DNA of 26,125 nt from Deltaproteobacteria bacterium (GCA_003647375.1 QMMS01000024.1:1-26125); one strand, 5' to 3'. Shown: positions 6,522 through 15,607, numbered from the stretch's first letter. A program made the numbers and translations. The notes: generated from the letters alone by a model not told the origin.

Positions 6522-6851
6522 CTATTCGGATGGCATTGGAATTTCAATATCAAGGAGAGGGGGGTACTGCTGGCACCCAAAGATATCGCCTTCTCCTGGA
6601 CTACCACTGGGTCTTTTTCGCTGGATTGTGAATTTAATGGCAAATGCAGGGTCATATTCAACGAAATCGCAAATCCTATCAATCGAGACATTAAAAATTC
6701 GTGCAACAGAATCAACCGTTAAAACCTTACTCTGTTTAACAAGAAGGTAGTTTGCCTCTTCATTAAAAATGATGTCAAAAGTGATCCTATCAACCCCTGC
6801 ATTTTTACTTCTTATCGTTTTGGCAAGCTGATAAAGTTTTTTTGTTTTCAT
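6522..6851 (-). CDS. DUF4387 family protein
   Basis: A small (109 residues) soluble protein with the DUF4387 pattern: YQLAKTIRSKNAG, FDIIFN, DFVEYDPAFAIKFTI, then PSGSPGEGDIFG and QQYPPLLDIEIP near the end. The family usually sits beside, or fused to, AtuA/DUF1446 proteins and has no firmly assigned activity that I know of. Here it starts 18 bases after the AtuA-like gene, so the two are surely co-transcribed and probably form a complex or two halves of one enzyme. The ribosome site is moderate (AAGGA, about 10 bases before ATG). Confidence 0.85.
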   Translation of the reverse strand: MKTKKLYQLAKTIRSKNAGVDRITFDIIFNEEANYLLVKQSKVLTVDSVARIFNVSIDRICDFVEYDPAFAIKFTIQRKRPSGSPGEGDIFGCQQYPPLLDIEIPMPSE

Positions 6852-6869
6852 CTGGTAATTAATCCTTAT

Positions 6870-8240
6870 TTAAAGAGTAACTTCGGTTTCAATCAGCGTA
6901 AAAAGCTCCATGGGATCATCAACTTCAACCGTATGGTTCAATGTCCATCTATGTGCCGGGGAAGTAGGCATGACCTCATCGATTAGAAAGGCCGCTGTAC
7001 CTGCCGTACCTTTTACTTCCGGAAGCCGGGCATAAAAAATCTGTCTGGAACCGATAATTGCAGCTTCCTTTGCAAGATCTTTATCTTCAGAGATGGCTTC
7101 TACAACAATGCCCAGCTCATGGGATTTTGTATCTTGTACAGGCTCCATTTCACCCATTACAGCATTTTTACCGTATATGTGATAAAAAATTTGGTACCCC
7201 TCTTTTCCAAGCCGCTCTTCTGCTTGCTCTCTGGCCCAATCAATAACTTTATCAATATTTTTAATTGTATAAGGATCCCTTACACCAACAATCCCCATAT
7301 ATCTTTCACCAACTTTTCCAGCTCCTTCCAGCTTTACTTTCATATTTCCTTCAATTGGAATAAATTTAGCCCCTGTGATCTGTGTGGTTTTCGCGTCTAT
7401 TTGAATATAGGAGCAATCTGTCATATCTAGTTTTCCACCTGCAAAATATTCAAAAAACGGATTTGATCTTTCATACATTGCATGTCCGGCCACAGAGGCA
7501 ATAGTACAATACTGCTCCGGATGCATGGCAGTTACTTTTACATCATCTTTTGTGATCGTTCCAATTACAGATTCTTTTGCACCATAGGGCTCGGCACAGA
7601 ACGACGCACATTCAAGAACCTTTCCAAGATAATAGGAATTTGACTCAGAAAAGCCATTGTACACGGCAGGCGCTGCAAATATTGCTGCATCACTGGACCT
7701 ACCCCCTATTATGACATCTGCTTTAAGCTCCAAGGCCTTTATAAAAGGATGAATTCCTGCCACAGCTACAATATTGTCAGTGGCTTCAAGTTCTCCAGGC
7801 GATAAATCTTTTCTTCCGTCGAGGCCTTCAATGGTGATGCCATTTTTGAGTTTTTCTCGAAGATAGTCTTTTTTGACTTCAGAATAAAAATAGACCAACT
7901 TAAAGGGTTCCAATTTATGTTCTTGGGCAAGCTCACGTATAATTTCTACGTACATATCAACACGGCTGTTTGACCCAGTATCCCCTGACGAACCAATTAT
8001 CATTGGTACATTCTGTTTTCTTGACGCCAGAAGCATGAGCTCGAGGTCATGTTTCTGCCAGGCCCGGGGGCTGACACAATCATCGTTGCCCAAAGGACCT
8101 GGTCCAATATCATCACTGCCGGAATCACAGCAATAATAATCAGGCTTTGTTTCGGCACCGAGTTTGAAGCTTCCTTCTTTTGTGGGAGCGAATCCAAGAT
8201 GCCCATTGGGGCATAAGATGCGAAGCTTATTCTTTTTCAT
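6870..8240 (-). CDS. AtuA / DUF1446 family protein (acyclic terpene utilisation-like)
   Basis: A 456-residue cytoplasmic protein. N-terminal RILCPNGHLGF, CCDSGSDDIGPGPLG, the glycine-rich IIGSSGDTGSNSRVD, and VIIGGRSSDAAIF match the DUF1446/AtuA family. AtuA is named from the Pseudomonas citronellol/geraniol pathway, but most members are in unrelated catabolic operons and the reaction is not established to my knowledge. The C-terminal extension found in some members is supplied here by the separate DUF4387 gene. AAAAGGAAG 5 bases before ATG is a good ribosome site. It is co-directional with the D-aminoacylase upstream. The context points to a D- or N-substituted amino acid pathway rather than terpenes. 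Confidence 0.82.
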   Translation of the reverse strand: MKKNKLRILCPNGHLGFAPTKEGSFKLGAETKPDYYCCDSGSDDIGPGPLGNDDCVSPRAWQKHDLELMLLASRKQNVPMIIGSSGDTGSNSRVDMYVEIIRELAQEHKLEPFKLVYFYSEVKKDYLREKLKNGITIEGLDGRKDLSPGELEATDNIVAVAGIHPFIKALELKADVIIGGRSSDAAIFAAPAVYNGFSESNSYYLGKVLECASFCAEPYGAKESVIGTITKDDVKVTAMHPEQYCTIASVAGHAMYERSNPFFEYFAGGKLDMTDCSYIQIDAKTTQITGAKFIPIEGNMKVKLEGAGKVGERYMGIVGVRDPYTIKNIDKVIDWAREQAEERLGKEGYQIFYHIYGKNAVMGEMEPVQDTKSHELGIVVEAISEDKDLAKEAAIIGSRQIFYARLPEVKGTAGTAAFLIDEVMPTSPAHRWTLNHTVEVDDPMELFTLIETEVTL

Positions 8241-8285
8241 TAATTCTTCCTTTTATTTAATGTAATTTCTTTGTGTTTAAACATA

Positions 8286-8320
8286 ACTGCGTTCATCTGT
8301 GTGAATCTGTGGCTGAATAG
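8286..8320. repeat. Short CTGTGTGAATCTGTGGC-type intergenic repeat
   Basis: CTGCGTTCATCTGTGTGAATC followed at once by TGTGGC is reminiscent of a simple intergenic motif seen in many bacterial genomes (statement from memory). It lies in the 122-base gap between the deacylase and AtuA-like genes. A looser relative occurs near 24448-24464. Function unknown. Confidence 0.4.
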
Positions 8321-8362
8321 TTACCAATTTTTCTAGATTAAACTCTATACGGGGATTTTCCC

Positions 8363-9976
8363 TCATTTGATAACCTGGCCTACCAATTTATTGGTATGAT
8401 TTCCCTTATCGATAATTATCTTACCGGATAAAATTACTTTCTCGATGCCCTTTGAATATTGATGAGGATTTTCATATGTGGCGACATCGCAAACAGTTTT
8501 CGGATCAAAAATTGTTATATCCGCCACCTTATTAGTCGCGAGGATTCCTCTATTGCCCAATCTCATGGTCTTGGCCGGCATTGAGGTCATTTTTTTTATT
8601 GCTGTTTCCAGGGATAATACCTTCTCATCCCGAACATATTTACCTAATACTCGAGGAAACGCCCCATAATAGCGGGGATGTGTAATCCCCTTATTTAATT
8701 CACCATAAGGTGCGACGGCTCGCCCATCACTGGCAATAATCGTATGAGGGTGTTTCATAATCGTTTTGATATCCTCTTCGTCCATACAAAAAACCAATGT
8801 TTTTACTGATCCTTGCTCTTTGATCAACAGATCAAAAACAAAATCAAGCGGGTCAATATTCAACTCTTTGGAAATCTCAGAAATTCTTTTCCCTTCAATA
8901 GATTTGTATTCCGGCGATTTCACCATTGCGATCTGAACGTTTTCCCATGGAGCCGTATTATACGCATGAATCCCCTTTTTAATTTCCTTATTAATCTCCA
9001 AACGGATCTTTTTTCTGGTTGAGGTATCGCTTAAATACGCAATCAGCTTTTGATGACCATCCTGTATTACCCAGCGCGGAAGGTAGTCCACCAAACCGGT
9101 TCCCCAGGCAATATAGGGATATTGATCCCAGGATAGACGCACCCCCCGTGAAATAGCTTTTTCAAGAAGTGCGAAGAGTCGATCCGTTTTTCCCCAGTTA
9201 AATTTTCCACCAAGTTTCAAGTGAGAAATCTCTATGCGACATCCGGAAGCCTCGGCCGTATGAATCGCTTCTTCAATCGCGGGAAACAGGGTCTGGGACT
9301 CGTTTCTGATATGAGAGGCATACAGCTTATTGTTGCGTTCAATAACCCGGCAAAGTTGAATCAATTCATCTGGATGGCAAAGAGAATCCGGGACATATTC
9401 CAGCCCGGTCGACATGCCGGCGGCGCCCTCCTTAAGACTTCTTTCCAGCAGGTCCTCCATTCCTCTCATTTCAAGTTTGGTTGGCGGCCCGCTTTTTAAT
9501 CCCATCACAGCCGAGCGCAAGGTTCCTAAGCCAACCATTGGCATAATATTAATCCCCAGCGGCAACTCATTTAGAAACGCAATGTACTCTTTAAATGTGG
9601 TCCAGGATTTCCCGATTTCATCCGTTTTCCCATAATCAGAGTTAATATTCAGGTGATCCCTCACTTCGGATAAAAAAGCAGTTGTTAAGGGAGCGGCACT
9701 CATCCCGCAGTTTCCAACAACTTCCGTTGTGATGCCTTGCCTGATTTTACTTTCCGCTTTATTATTAACCATAATGGTGGCATCGGTATGAGAATGAATA
9801 TCGATAAATCCCGGGCATACGATCATATTTGAAGCGTCCAGTACGTCGGGACAATCAATCTCAATTGAGGGCTCAATGCTTTGAATTTTTCCATCTATCA
9901 CCGAAATATCAGCAAAGAATGCAGGGGCTCCGGAGCCATCAATAATTTTTCCATTTTTTATTAATAAATCACACAT
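8363..9976 (-). CDS. N-acyl-D-amino-acid deacylase (D-aminoacylase), amidohydrolase superfamily
   Basis: Hydrolyses N-acyl-D-amino acids to the free D-amino acid and a carboxylate; related enzymes also cut hydantoin or dihydropyrimidine rings. The metal-site signature is complete: HSHTD (H61, H63), the bridging cysteine of GNCG (C90), HIRNES (H222), ISHLKLGG (H252) and ASDGRAV (D417). The family motifs TGLEYVP, YGAFPRVLGKYVR and MTSMPA are also present. Length (537) is slightly above the Alcaligenes-type enzymes (about 480-500). The start is ATG 9976, with AGGAA close upstream. It follows the ABC ATPase gene by 90 bases and is the catabolic step best defined in the cluster. No signal peptide, so it works on imported substrate. 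Confidence 0.9.
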   Translation of the reverse strand: MCDLLIKNGKIIDGSGAPAFFADISVIDGKIQSIEPSIEIDCPDVLDASNMIVCPGFIDIHSHTDATIMVNNKAESKIRQGITTEVVGNCGMSAAPLTTAFLSEVRDHLNINSDYGKTDEIGKSWTTFKEYIAFLNELPLGINIMPMVGLGTLRSAVMGLKSGPPTKLEMRGMEDLLERSLKEGAAGMSTGLEYVPDSLCHPDELIQLCRVIERNNKLYASHIRNESQTLFPAIEEAIHTAEASGCRIEISHLKLGGKFNWGKTDRLFALLEKAISRGVRLSWDQYPYIAWGTGLVDYLPRWVIQDGHQKLIAYLSDTSTRKKIRLEINKEIKKGIHAYNTAPWENVQIAMVKSPEYKSIEGKRISEISKELNIDPLDFVFDLLIKEQGSVKTLVFCMDEEDIKTIMKHPHTIIASDGRAVAPYGELNKGITHPRYYGAFPRVLGKYVRDEKVLSLETAIKKMTSMPAKTMRLGNRGILATNKVADITIFDPKTVCDVATYENPHQYSKGIEKVILSGKIIIDKGNHTNKLVGQVIK

Positions 9977-10066
9977 AACCGTTCCTGTTTATGCATATAA
10001 TCGTTCTTAGGGTTTTATTGTAGGACACCCATCATCTCAGCTTTTGAGCCACAGCAGCGGGTAGCT

Positions 10067-11047
10067 TCAATTTAAAGGAAAATGGCAGGCCACCCCACCG
10101 CCCGCGGCACTTTTTTCTAGAACAGGCGCTTGCTTCTGGCACACGGGTTGCGCATATTTACATCTTGAAACACACACACAACCGGGTGGTAAATTGAATG
10201 GACTGGGGACTTCACCTTCCAGTGGGGGCGCCTCATTTTTTTGACCGGGCACCGTTCGAAAGATGCTCTCAACCAGCGCTTTGGTGTAGGGATGTCGTGC
10301 GTGTTCCCCGATCAAATCCGCGGAAATAATTTCGGCAACACGCCCCAAATACATGACGATTACACGATGGCAGAAATAGCTCACCAAAGACAAATCATGC
10401 GAAATGAACAGAAAGGTCAGATCCAGCCTTTCTCTTAAATCTTCCAGTAACTTAATAATCTGGGCCTGGACCGAGACATCCAGAGCGGCAGTGGGCTCAT
10501 CCAATACGATAAATGGCGGTGTCAACGTCAAAACGCGGGCGATATCCGCCCGCTGTTTTTGACCACCCGAAAGTTCATGGGGATAAGCGAAGCCATGTTG
10601 GGGATCCAGGCCGACCAGTTTCAGAAGATCATCGATTTTTTTTCGGCGCTCCTCTTTATTGAAAGGCGCATTCTGAATTTGAAAGGGCTCACTCAAACTC
10701 CTGAAAATCGTATAACGGGGGTCCATGGCCGAGTAGGGATCCTGAAAAACCATGGCCATTTGACTGCGATGCTTACGCAGCTCCTTTTTTGACAACTCAA
10801 AAATGTCCTTCCCATTAAATTTGACACTGCCGCTCTTGGGCTCAATCAGACGCAGGATCAAGCGAGCCAGCGTAGATTTCCCACACCCGGACTCACCGAC
10901 AACCCCCAATATTTCCCCTTTCTTAATCGAAAAAGATACATTATTGACAGCCTGTATGGTCCCGATTGTACGCAACAAAAGCCCCGCTCTAACGTCGAAT
11001 GAAACAGATAAATTGTTAACTTCTATGAAATTTTCCATATTATCCAT
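10067..11047 (-). CDS. Oligopeptide/dipeptide-type ABC transporter ATP-binding protein (DppF/OppF-like)
   Basis: The second ATPase of a peptide-type importer. Walker A GESGCGKST lies near residue 51, then the Q-loop region FQDPYSAMDPR, signature LSGGQKQR and Walker B FIVLDEP followed by TAALDVS. The C-terminal oligopeptide_HPY segment contains several cysteines (GCVCVSRC, VCQKQ, VACH), reminiscent of the Fe-S cysteine cluster described for some Dpp ATPases; whether it binds a cluster is inference. Start ATG 11047 overlaps the end of the partner ATPase by 8 bases and has AGGGA upstream. The longer frame from 11077 adds ten residues lying inside the partner's coding end and is less likely. Confidence 0.92.
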   Translation of the reverse strand: MDNMENFIEVNNLSVSFDVRAGLLLRTIGTIQAVNNVSFSIKKGEILGVVGESGCGKSTLARLILRLIEPKSGSVKFNGKDIFELSKKELRKHRSQMAMVFQDPYSAMDPRYTIFRSLSEPFQIQNAPFNKEERRKKIDDLLKLVGLDPQHGFAYPHELSGGQKQRADIARVLTLTPPFIVLDEPTAALDVSVQAQIIKLLEDLRERLDLTFLFISHDLSLVSYFCHRVIVMYLGRVAEIISADLIGEHARHPYTKALVESIFRTVPGQKNEAPPLEGEVPSPFNLPPGCVCVSRCKYAQPVCQKQAPVLEKSAAGGGVACHFPLN

Positions 11048-12014
11048 CTTTTTTTCCCTGATACAAGTGGCAGGCAACTCGGGTTCCGCCTTCGATTTGA
11101 ATTAATGCCGGCACACGTGTTTCGCACGGTGAAAAAGAATGCGGGCAGCGTGGGTGATAGCGGCAACCGCTTGGATAGTTTCCGCCGGTCGGGACATTGC
11201 CGTAAATCGCGGACAAGGAGCCCTTTTTCATGCCAATATAGGGGATACAATCCAACAGCGCTTTGGTATAGGGATGACTGGGTGCATTAAACACGGGTTC
11301 AATTTTACCGAATTCAACCATATTTCCAGCGTACATAACAGCCACTTTATCACAAACCTGGGCGATGACACCCAGGTCATGCGTGATCAGAAACAGCCCA
11401 ATTCCCCTATCCGCTACCATTTCACCAAATAATCGCATGATCTGAGCTTGCACCGTTACATCCAGTGCGGTTGTGGGTTCATCCGCAATTAACAATCGCG
11501 GATTGGTACACAACCCCATGGCAATCACAATTCTTTGTTTCAAACCACCCGAAAGCTGGTGAGGATATTGCTGAAAAACACGATCGGCCTTGGGAATACG
11601 CAGTCTTTCCATTAAATCGAGCACCTGCTGTCTGGCTTTATGTTTACCGATCTTGGTATGCTGGGTTAAACCCTCGACAATTTGATCCCCCACCCGATAG
11701 ACGGGATCTAAAGAAGTCATCGGATTCTGGGGAATAAATGCGATTTGGGCACCTCGTATGGACTGCATCTCCTTTTCTGAAATTGAAAGAAGTTCCCGCT
11801 CCTCAAATTTGACGCTGCCCCTTATTTTACCTCCCACCAGGGTTGATAACCCCAAAATAGCGTGTGCGGTCAAAGACTTACCGGATCCAGTTTCTCCAAC
11901 GATACCCAGGACTTCCTTCTCGTTCAGCTCAAATGAAACACCTTCGATGGGTGTGACCGGCTTTTTATCAACCTGAAATTCAACTTCCAGATCTCTGACT
12001 TCTAAAAAAGTCAT
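11040..12014 (-). CDS. Oligopeptide/dipeptide-type ABC transporter ATP-binding protein (DppD/OppD-like)
   Basis: The first ATPase of the importer. Walker A GETGSGKSL is at residues 40-48, with FIPQNPMTSLDP, signature LSGGLKQR and Walker B LLIADEP followed by TTALDV. The C-terminal region has YPSGCRYHPRCPHSFSPC and VACH, the oligopeptide_HPY cysteine motif. Its ATG shares a base with the stop of the upstream permease (TAATG), preceded by GGAG, so translation is coupled. Confidence 0.94.
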   Translation of the reverse strand: MTFLEVRDLEVEFQVDKKPVTPIEGVSFELNEKEVLGIVGETGSGKSLTAHAILGLSTLVGGKIRGSVKFEERELLSISEKEMQSIRGAQIAFIPQNPMTSLDPVYRVGDQIVEGLTQHTKIGKHKARQQVLDLMERLRIPKADRVFQQYPHQLSGGLKQRIVIAMGLCTNPRLLIADEPTTALDVTVQAQIMRLFGEMVADRGIGLFLITHDLGVIAQVCDKVAVMYAGNMVEFGKIEPVFNAPSHPYTKALLDCIPYIGMKKGSLSAIYGNVPTGGNYPSGCRYHPRCPHSFSPCETRVPALIQIEGGTRVACHLYQGKKDG

Positions 12015-12892
12015 TAATTGGACTCCTTATTTTTAACATCCATGATTTCAATCAGGGCATCACCAAACAAATTGAACCCCAAAACGGTGAGCATCATGGC
12101 CAAACCGGGAAATATGATTACCCAGGGAGAGATAAAGAGATAAGCGGTTCCACTGCTCATCATCGCACCCCAGCTGGGTGTGGGCGGTTGGGCCCCCATA
12201 CCTAAAAAACCCAGGGTCGCTTCCAACACGATAGCGTTTCCAACACCGACGGTGGCCGCTACGATGACGGGTGACATACTGTTGGGGAGCAGGTGCTTGA
12301 AAAGAATGATGAAATCACTGGCGCCCATGGATTTGGTTGCCTCGATATAGACAGCTGCCTTTAAAGAGAGGATCTGCCCGCGAACCAAACGCGCATATTG
12401 GGCCCAATAGGACAACCCGATGGCCACAACGACGCTTTCCAAACCCGCCCCGATGACAGCCACTAGCAATAGCGCAATTAAGATGGCCGGCATGGACCAG
12501 GTCAGGTCGGCGATGGTCGTCAGAACCAAATCGATGGCCCCGCCATAAAACCCGGCGATGGATCCGATCACAACGCCAATGAGTACCGATATCATCACCG
12601 ACAAGACCCCCACTACAAATGAAATCCGCGCCCCCCTGATGACTCGGCTTAGCAGATCCCGCCCATACTCATCCGTTCCCAGCAGATGGCTTGCAGAGGG
12701 TGGGGCATTCATGAGTTCTATATTTTGCTCCTTGAAAGAATAGGGTTCCAACATAGGAGCGAAAATGGCAACAAGGATCAGGCCAACGATCAGAGCGGTT
12801 CCGATAACCCCCATCTTATTGCCTGAAAATCTTTTGAGGATAATGACCCATGGTGATTTATGTTTTCTTTTTATTACGTTGTTCGCGGCCAT
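12014..12892 (-). CDS. Peptide-type ABC transporter permease (DppC/OppC-like)
   Basis: An inner-membrane permease of 292 residues. A cytoplasmic N-terminus is followed by a first membrane segment (about 28-48) and the OppC_N signature HLLGTDEYGRDLLSR; about five more hydrophobic segments follow. The EAA coupling loop reads EATKSMGASDFIILFKHLLP, placing contact with the ATPases. It overlaps the downstream ATPase gene by one base. Confidence 0.93.
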   Translation of the reverse strand: MAANNVIKRKHKSPWVIILKRFSGNKMGVIGTALIVGLILVAIFAPMLEPYSFKEQNIELMNAPPSASHLLGTDEYGRDLLSRVIRGARISFVVGVLSVMISVLIGVVIGSIAGFYGGAIDLVLTTIADLTWSMPAILIALLLVAVIGAGLESVVVAIGLSYWAQYARLVRGQILSLKAAVYIEATKSMGASDFIILFKHLLPNSMSPVIVAATVGVGNAIVLEATLGFLGMGAQPPTPSWGAMMSSGTAYLFISPWVIIFPGLAMMLTVLGFNLFGDALIEIMDVKNKESN

Positions 12893-12912
12893 TTTATTTA
12901 CCCATTCACTGT

Positions 12913-13839
12913 TTATTTATAGGCATCTCTGACCCGTGGATCAGCATAAGCATACATAATATCGGCGATAAACGCCCCAATGATAACCGCCATGGTCAGA
13001 AAAATCAGCGAGGCCTGCACCACCGGGTAGTCACGACGATATAGCGCAGACAGCAGCATGTTTCCGATCCCGGGACGACTGAAGACAATCTCGATAGTTA
13101 CGGCCCCTCCCAGAATCCAGCCCAGCCGCAATCCGAATATGGTGATGACCGGCATGAGGGCGTTTCTGAAAATATGTTTGATCGTAATGACCTTTTTACT
13201 CAAGCCTTTGGCGTATAAGAGCAAAATGAATTGTTTGTTGAACATCTCCAACATACTGACGCGGGTAATTCTGGCAATAAGCCCGGCCCCACCCAGACCG
13301 ACGGTTACCGCCGGTAATATCAGCGATTGGAGGGTGCCGGAACCGGAAACCGGAAACCATCCCAGCATGACCGAAAAAATCAACATCAAAATCAAGCCCA
13401 GCCAGAAGGCAGGCACGGTCACTCCCAGCAATGCAAAAATCATGGAGATGTGATCAATAAACGTATTTTTGAAGGCAGCTGAAATGATGCCCAGGAAAAT
13501 TCCCAGAAAAAAGGATATAACCAGAGCGGCCAATCCCAAGTTAATTGTAAAGGGCATGTTGTATAAAATCATATCCACGACGGGTTGTTTTTCTATGATG
13601 GATTGGCCCATATCGCCGGTGAGAAACTTCTTCAGCCAGACAAGGTATTGGACCGGCAGTGATTTGTCCAAACCATAGGCCTTTGTTAATTCGACTTTAT
13701 CCGCGGCTGTGGACCCCGGTCCCAGCAAGGAGTCGATGGGATCCCCAGGCACCATATGAATGAGAGAGAAGACCACCACGGAAATAATAAAAAATATGGG
13801 AATTAACAATAAAGTCCGTCGGAGAATGTAAGTCCACAT
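12913..13839 (-). CDS. Peptide-type ABC transporter permease (DppB/OppB-like)
   Basis: An inner-membrane permease of 308 residues. The N-terminal membrane segment with MVPGDPIDSLLGPG is the OppB-type signature, and about six hydrophobic segments follow. The EAA loop (MLEMFN to YAKGLSKKVITIKHIFRNAL) is recognisable, although the FILLLYAKG part departs from the usual DYVRTARAKG. It precedes the DppC-like gene by 20 bases and follows the binding-protein gene by 98 bases containing a hairpin. Confidence 0.92.
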   Translation of the reverse strand: MWTYILRRTLLLIPIFFIISVVVFSLIHMVPGDPIDSLLGPGSTAADKVELTKAYGLDKSLPVQYLVWLKKFLTGDMGQSIIEKQPVVDMILYNMPFTINLGLAALVISFFLGIFLGIISAAFKNTFIDHISMIFALLGVTVPAFWLGLILMLIFSVMLGWFPVSGSGTLQSLILPAVTVGLGGAGLIARITRVSMLEMFNKQFILLLYAKGLSKKVITIKHIFRNALMPVITIFGLRLGWILGGAVTIEIVFSRPGIGNMLLSALYRRDYPVVQASLIFLTMAVIIGAFIADIMYAYADPRVRDAYK

Positions 13840-13866
13840 ACCGCTTCCTCTTTCTTAATGTTGTGA

Positions 13867-13896
13867 GAAGGGAGTTTTGCTCAATACACTCCCTTC
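13867..13896 (-). promoter_or_regulatory. Hairpin between binding-protein and permease genes
   Basis: A perfect 9-bp inverted repeat, GAAGGGAGT (13867-13875) and ACTCCCTTC (13888-13896), with a 12-base loop and no T run. In transporter operons such hairpins after the binding-protein gene often protect the upstream message and allow a surplus of binding protein over permease; this is inferred by analogy. Confidence 0.6.
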
Positions 13897-13937
13897 CCTC
13901 AGTCAAATTAACCAGGAAATTTCATGAAATGTTCGGG

Positions 13938-15515
13938 CTAATTAAGCGTCATATCCATGATCGGCGCGCCTATCAAAATCTTAAATCGTGGCGGGCCGGG
14001 CATTTTAACACGATTATTTATCGCATGATTATTCACAGAATTGATAATGGGTGCCCAAATATACTGGGAGAGCAGATATTCATGATAATCTTTGAAATTC
14101 TGAATCCGTTCTTCAGAATTTTTGGATCGTGTCATGGCTTTATGCATCAAATAATCAGACTCATTATCATGCCACATGGAAACAGTTGGATAACCAGGTC
14201 TAGTGGAATTGAAAAACCACTCCAGAATATCGGCATTATCCCAACCATAAGACCGAACAACCAGATCATGCCGTCCTTTTTTGAACTCCGCCTTAATCGA
14301 ACTGGGGTCAAATTGCTCAATTTTTACATCAATTCCCAATTTTGCAAGTTGGGCCTGGATGACAACGGCGGTTTTACGCTCATCTGAATCACTTTTACTC
14401 CAAAGGGAGAGGGATAACTTTTTTCCGTCTTTGGTCAAAATTCCATCACTGTCTTTCTTCCATCCCTCTTCGGCCATGATCGCCTGAGCTTTTGCCGGAT
14501 CAAAATGGATTTCATATTTTTTGGCTACCTTTCGAGCGGGTAATCGATCAATCAGATAGGTATAGGCAGGGCTGCCATTACCTTGGAAGACTGCTTTCAA
14601 AATACTATTCTGATCAATAGAAAGAGCGATTGCCTTTCTGATATTTACATTGTCCAGAAATTCGCGCTTGGTATTCATGACCATATGAAAATTGGTATTA
14701 CTCGCCATGCTAATAACTGTCGCGTTGGAATCTTCTTTGATCTTCTTCAAGAAAACTGTGGGTGCATTTTCCAATATATCAACGCCACCGGTTTTAAATT
14801 CAAGGTAACGGGTAGAATCTTCAAGGATCTCCTTAAAAATGACTTTGTCGATTTTAGCCGGGCCCTGATTGTCAGATAGCGGTGATCCCCATTGATAATT
14901 AGGGTTCCTCTTTAAGACGATCTCATCACCTGTTTTCCAGGAAACAAACTCAAACGGACCGGTTCCCACAACATATTTTCGACCAAACTCATCGCCATAT
15001 TTTTCAATCGCTTTTTTACTGGGGATACCAGTAAAAGAGGAGGTAAAATTATATAAAATATTCGGATCAGGACGACTCATATTTAATACAACGGTCAAAT
15101 TGTCTTTGATATCAATGGATTTAACCGCAGCTACCATATATTTGGATTTACCCTTGGCGATATTCTCCAGAAACCATTTGAGCACTTCGGCGTTCAATTC
15201 AGAGCCATCATGAAACTTTATTCCTTCTCTCAAGGTAAAAGTAATGGTTAAGCCATCCTCTGAGACATTCCAGGATTTTAACAAATGAGGATAAATAACG
15301 CCATCGGCTCCCATTTCCACCAATCGATCATAAATCAGATAATAAACATTATTCGTGCGATTGGTTGTAATAGGATTAAAAGTATCCATACCTGCGTTAC
15401 CTGCATCCATGGAGATTTTCAGAACTTTCTCCGCGGCATATAACGAAGGACAAAAGAGTCCCAAAATTAAAATAATTAAACAAACAAATCGTATGATATT
15501 AAAGTGTTTTTTCAT
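13938..15515 (-). CDS. Periplasmic substrate-binding protein, SBP_bac_5 (DppA/OppA) family
   Basis: Captures the substrate in the periplasm for the ABC importer. There is a signal peptide of about 27 residues (basic KKH, hydrophobic core, likely cut in LYA-AEK); the cysteine at 22 does not form a proper lipobox, so a soluble periplasmic protein is expected. Family signatures: NPITTNRTNNVYYLIYDRL near the mature N-terminus, YPHLLKSWNVSEDGLT, TFTLREGIKFHDG, and a GTGPFEFVSWK block. Length (525) is usual. A strong AAAGGAGG precedes ATG 15515. The binding pocket cannot be read from sequence, so peptide, opine, nickel-chelate or other ligands remain open; the neighbouring enzymes favour an amino-acid derivative. 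Confidence 0.92.
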   Translation of the reverse strand: MKKHFNIIRFVCLIILILGLFCPSLYAAEKVLKISMDAGNAGMDTFNPITTNRTNNVYYLIYDRLVEMGADGVIYPHLLKSWNVSEDGLTITFTLREGIKFHDGSELNAEVLKWFLENIAKGKSKYMVAAVKSIDIKDNLTVVLNMSRPDPNILYNFTSSFTGIPSKKAIEKYGDEFGRKYVVGTGPFEFVSWKTGDEIVLKRNPNYQWGSPLSDNQGPAKIDKVIFKEILEDSTRYLEFKTGGVDILENAPTVFLKKIKEDSNATVISMASNTNFHMVMNTKREFLDNVNIRKAIALSIDQNSILKAVFQGNGSPAYTYLIDRLPARKVAKKYEIHFDPAKAQAIMAEEGWKKDSDGILTKDGKKLSLSLWSKSDSDERKTAVVIQAQLAKLGIDVKIEQFDPSSIKAEFKKGRHDLVVRSYGWDNADILEWFFNSTRPGYPTVSMWHDNESDYLMHKAMTRSKNSEERIQNFKDYHEYLLSQYIWAPIINSVNNHAINNRVKMPGPPRFKILIGAPIMDMTLN

Positions 15516-15564
15516 AATGCGCCTCCTTTATTTTTAATAAATGTTTCTTTCCAAAATATGGCAT
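15499..15564 (-). other. Possible 21-codon upstream reading frame overlapping the binding-protein start
   Basis: ATG 15564 opens a frame reading MPYFGKKHLLKIKEAHYEKT plus one leucine. It ends at 15499, beyond and out of frame with the binding-protein ATG at 15515. Its own ribosome site is poor. It could modulate initiation, or be chance. Confidence 0.2.
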
Positions 15565-15592
15565 TAATTATCAGTAAAACAGCTTCCTTATT

Positions 15593-15607
15593 ATCACCTC
15601 CTTTAAA
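15593..15607 (-). promoter_or_regulatory. Orphan perfect Shine-Dalgarno sequence
   Basis: On the minus strand, TTTAAAGGAGGTGAT contains a full-length match to the 16S anti-Shine-Dalgarno tail, yet no sensible start codon lies within 12 bases downstream. The binding-protein gene, about 80 bases further on, has its own separate GGAGG. Confidence 0.5.

Noticed and set aside
13863..14387. 174-codon plus-strand frame opposite the binding-protein gene
   Set aside because: Shadow of the well-supported binding-protein gene; no recognisable motif.
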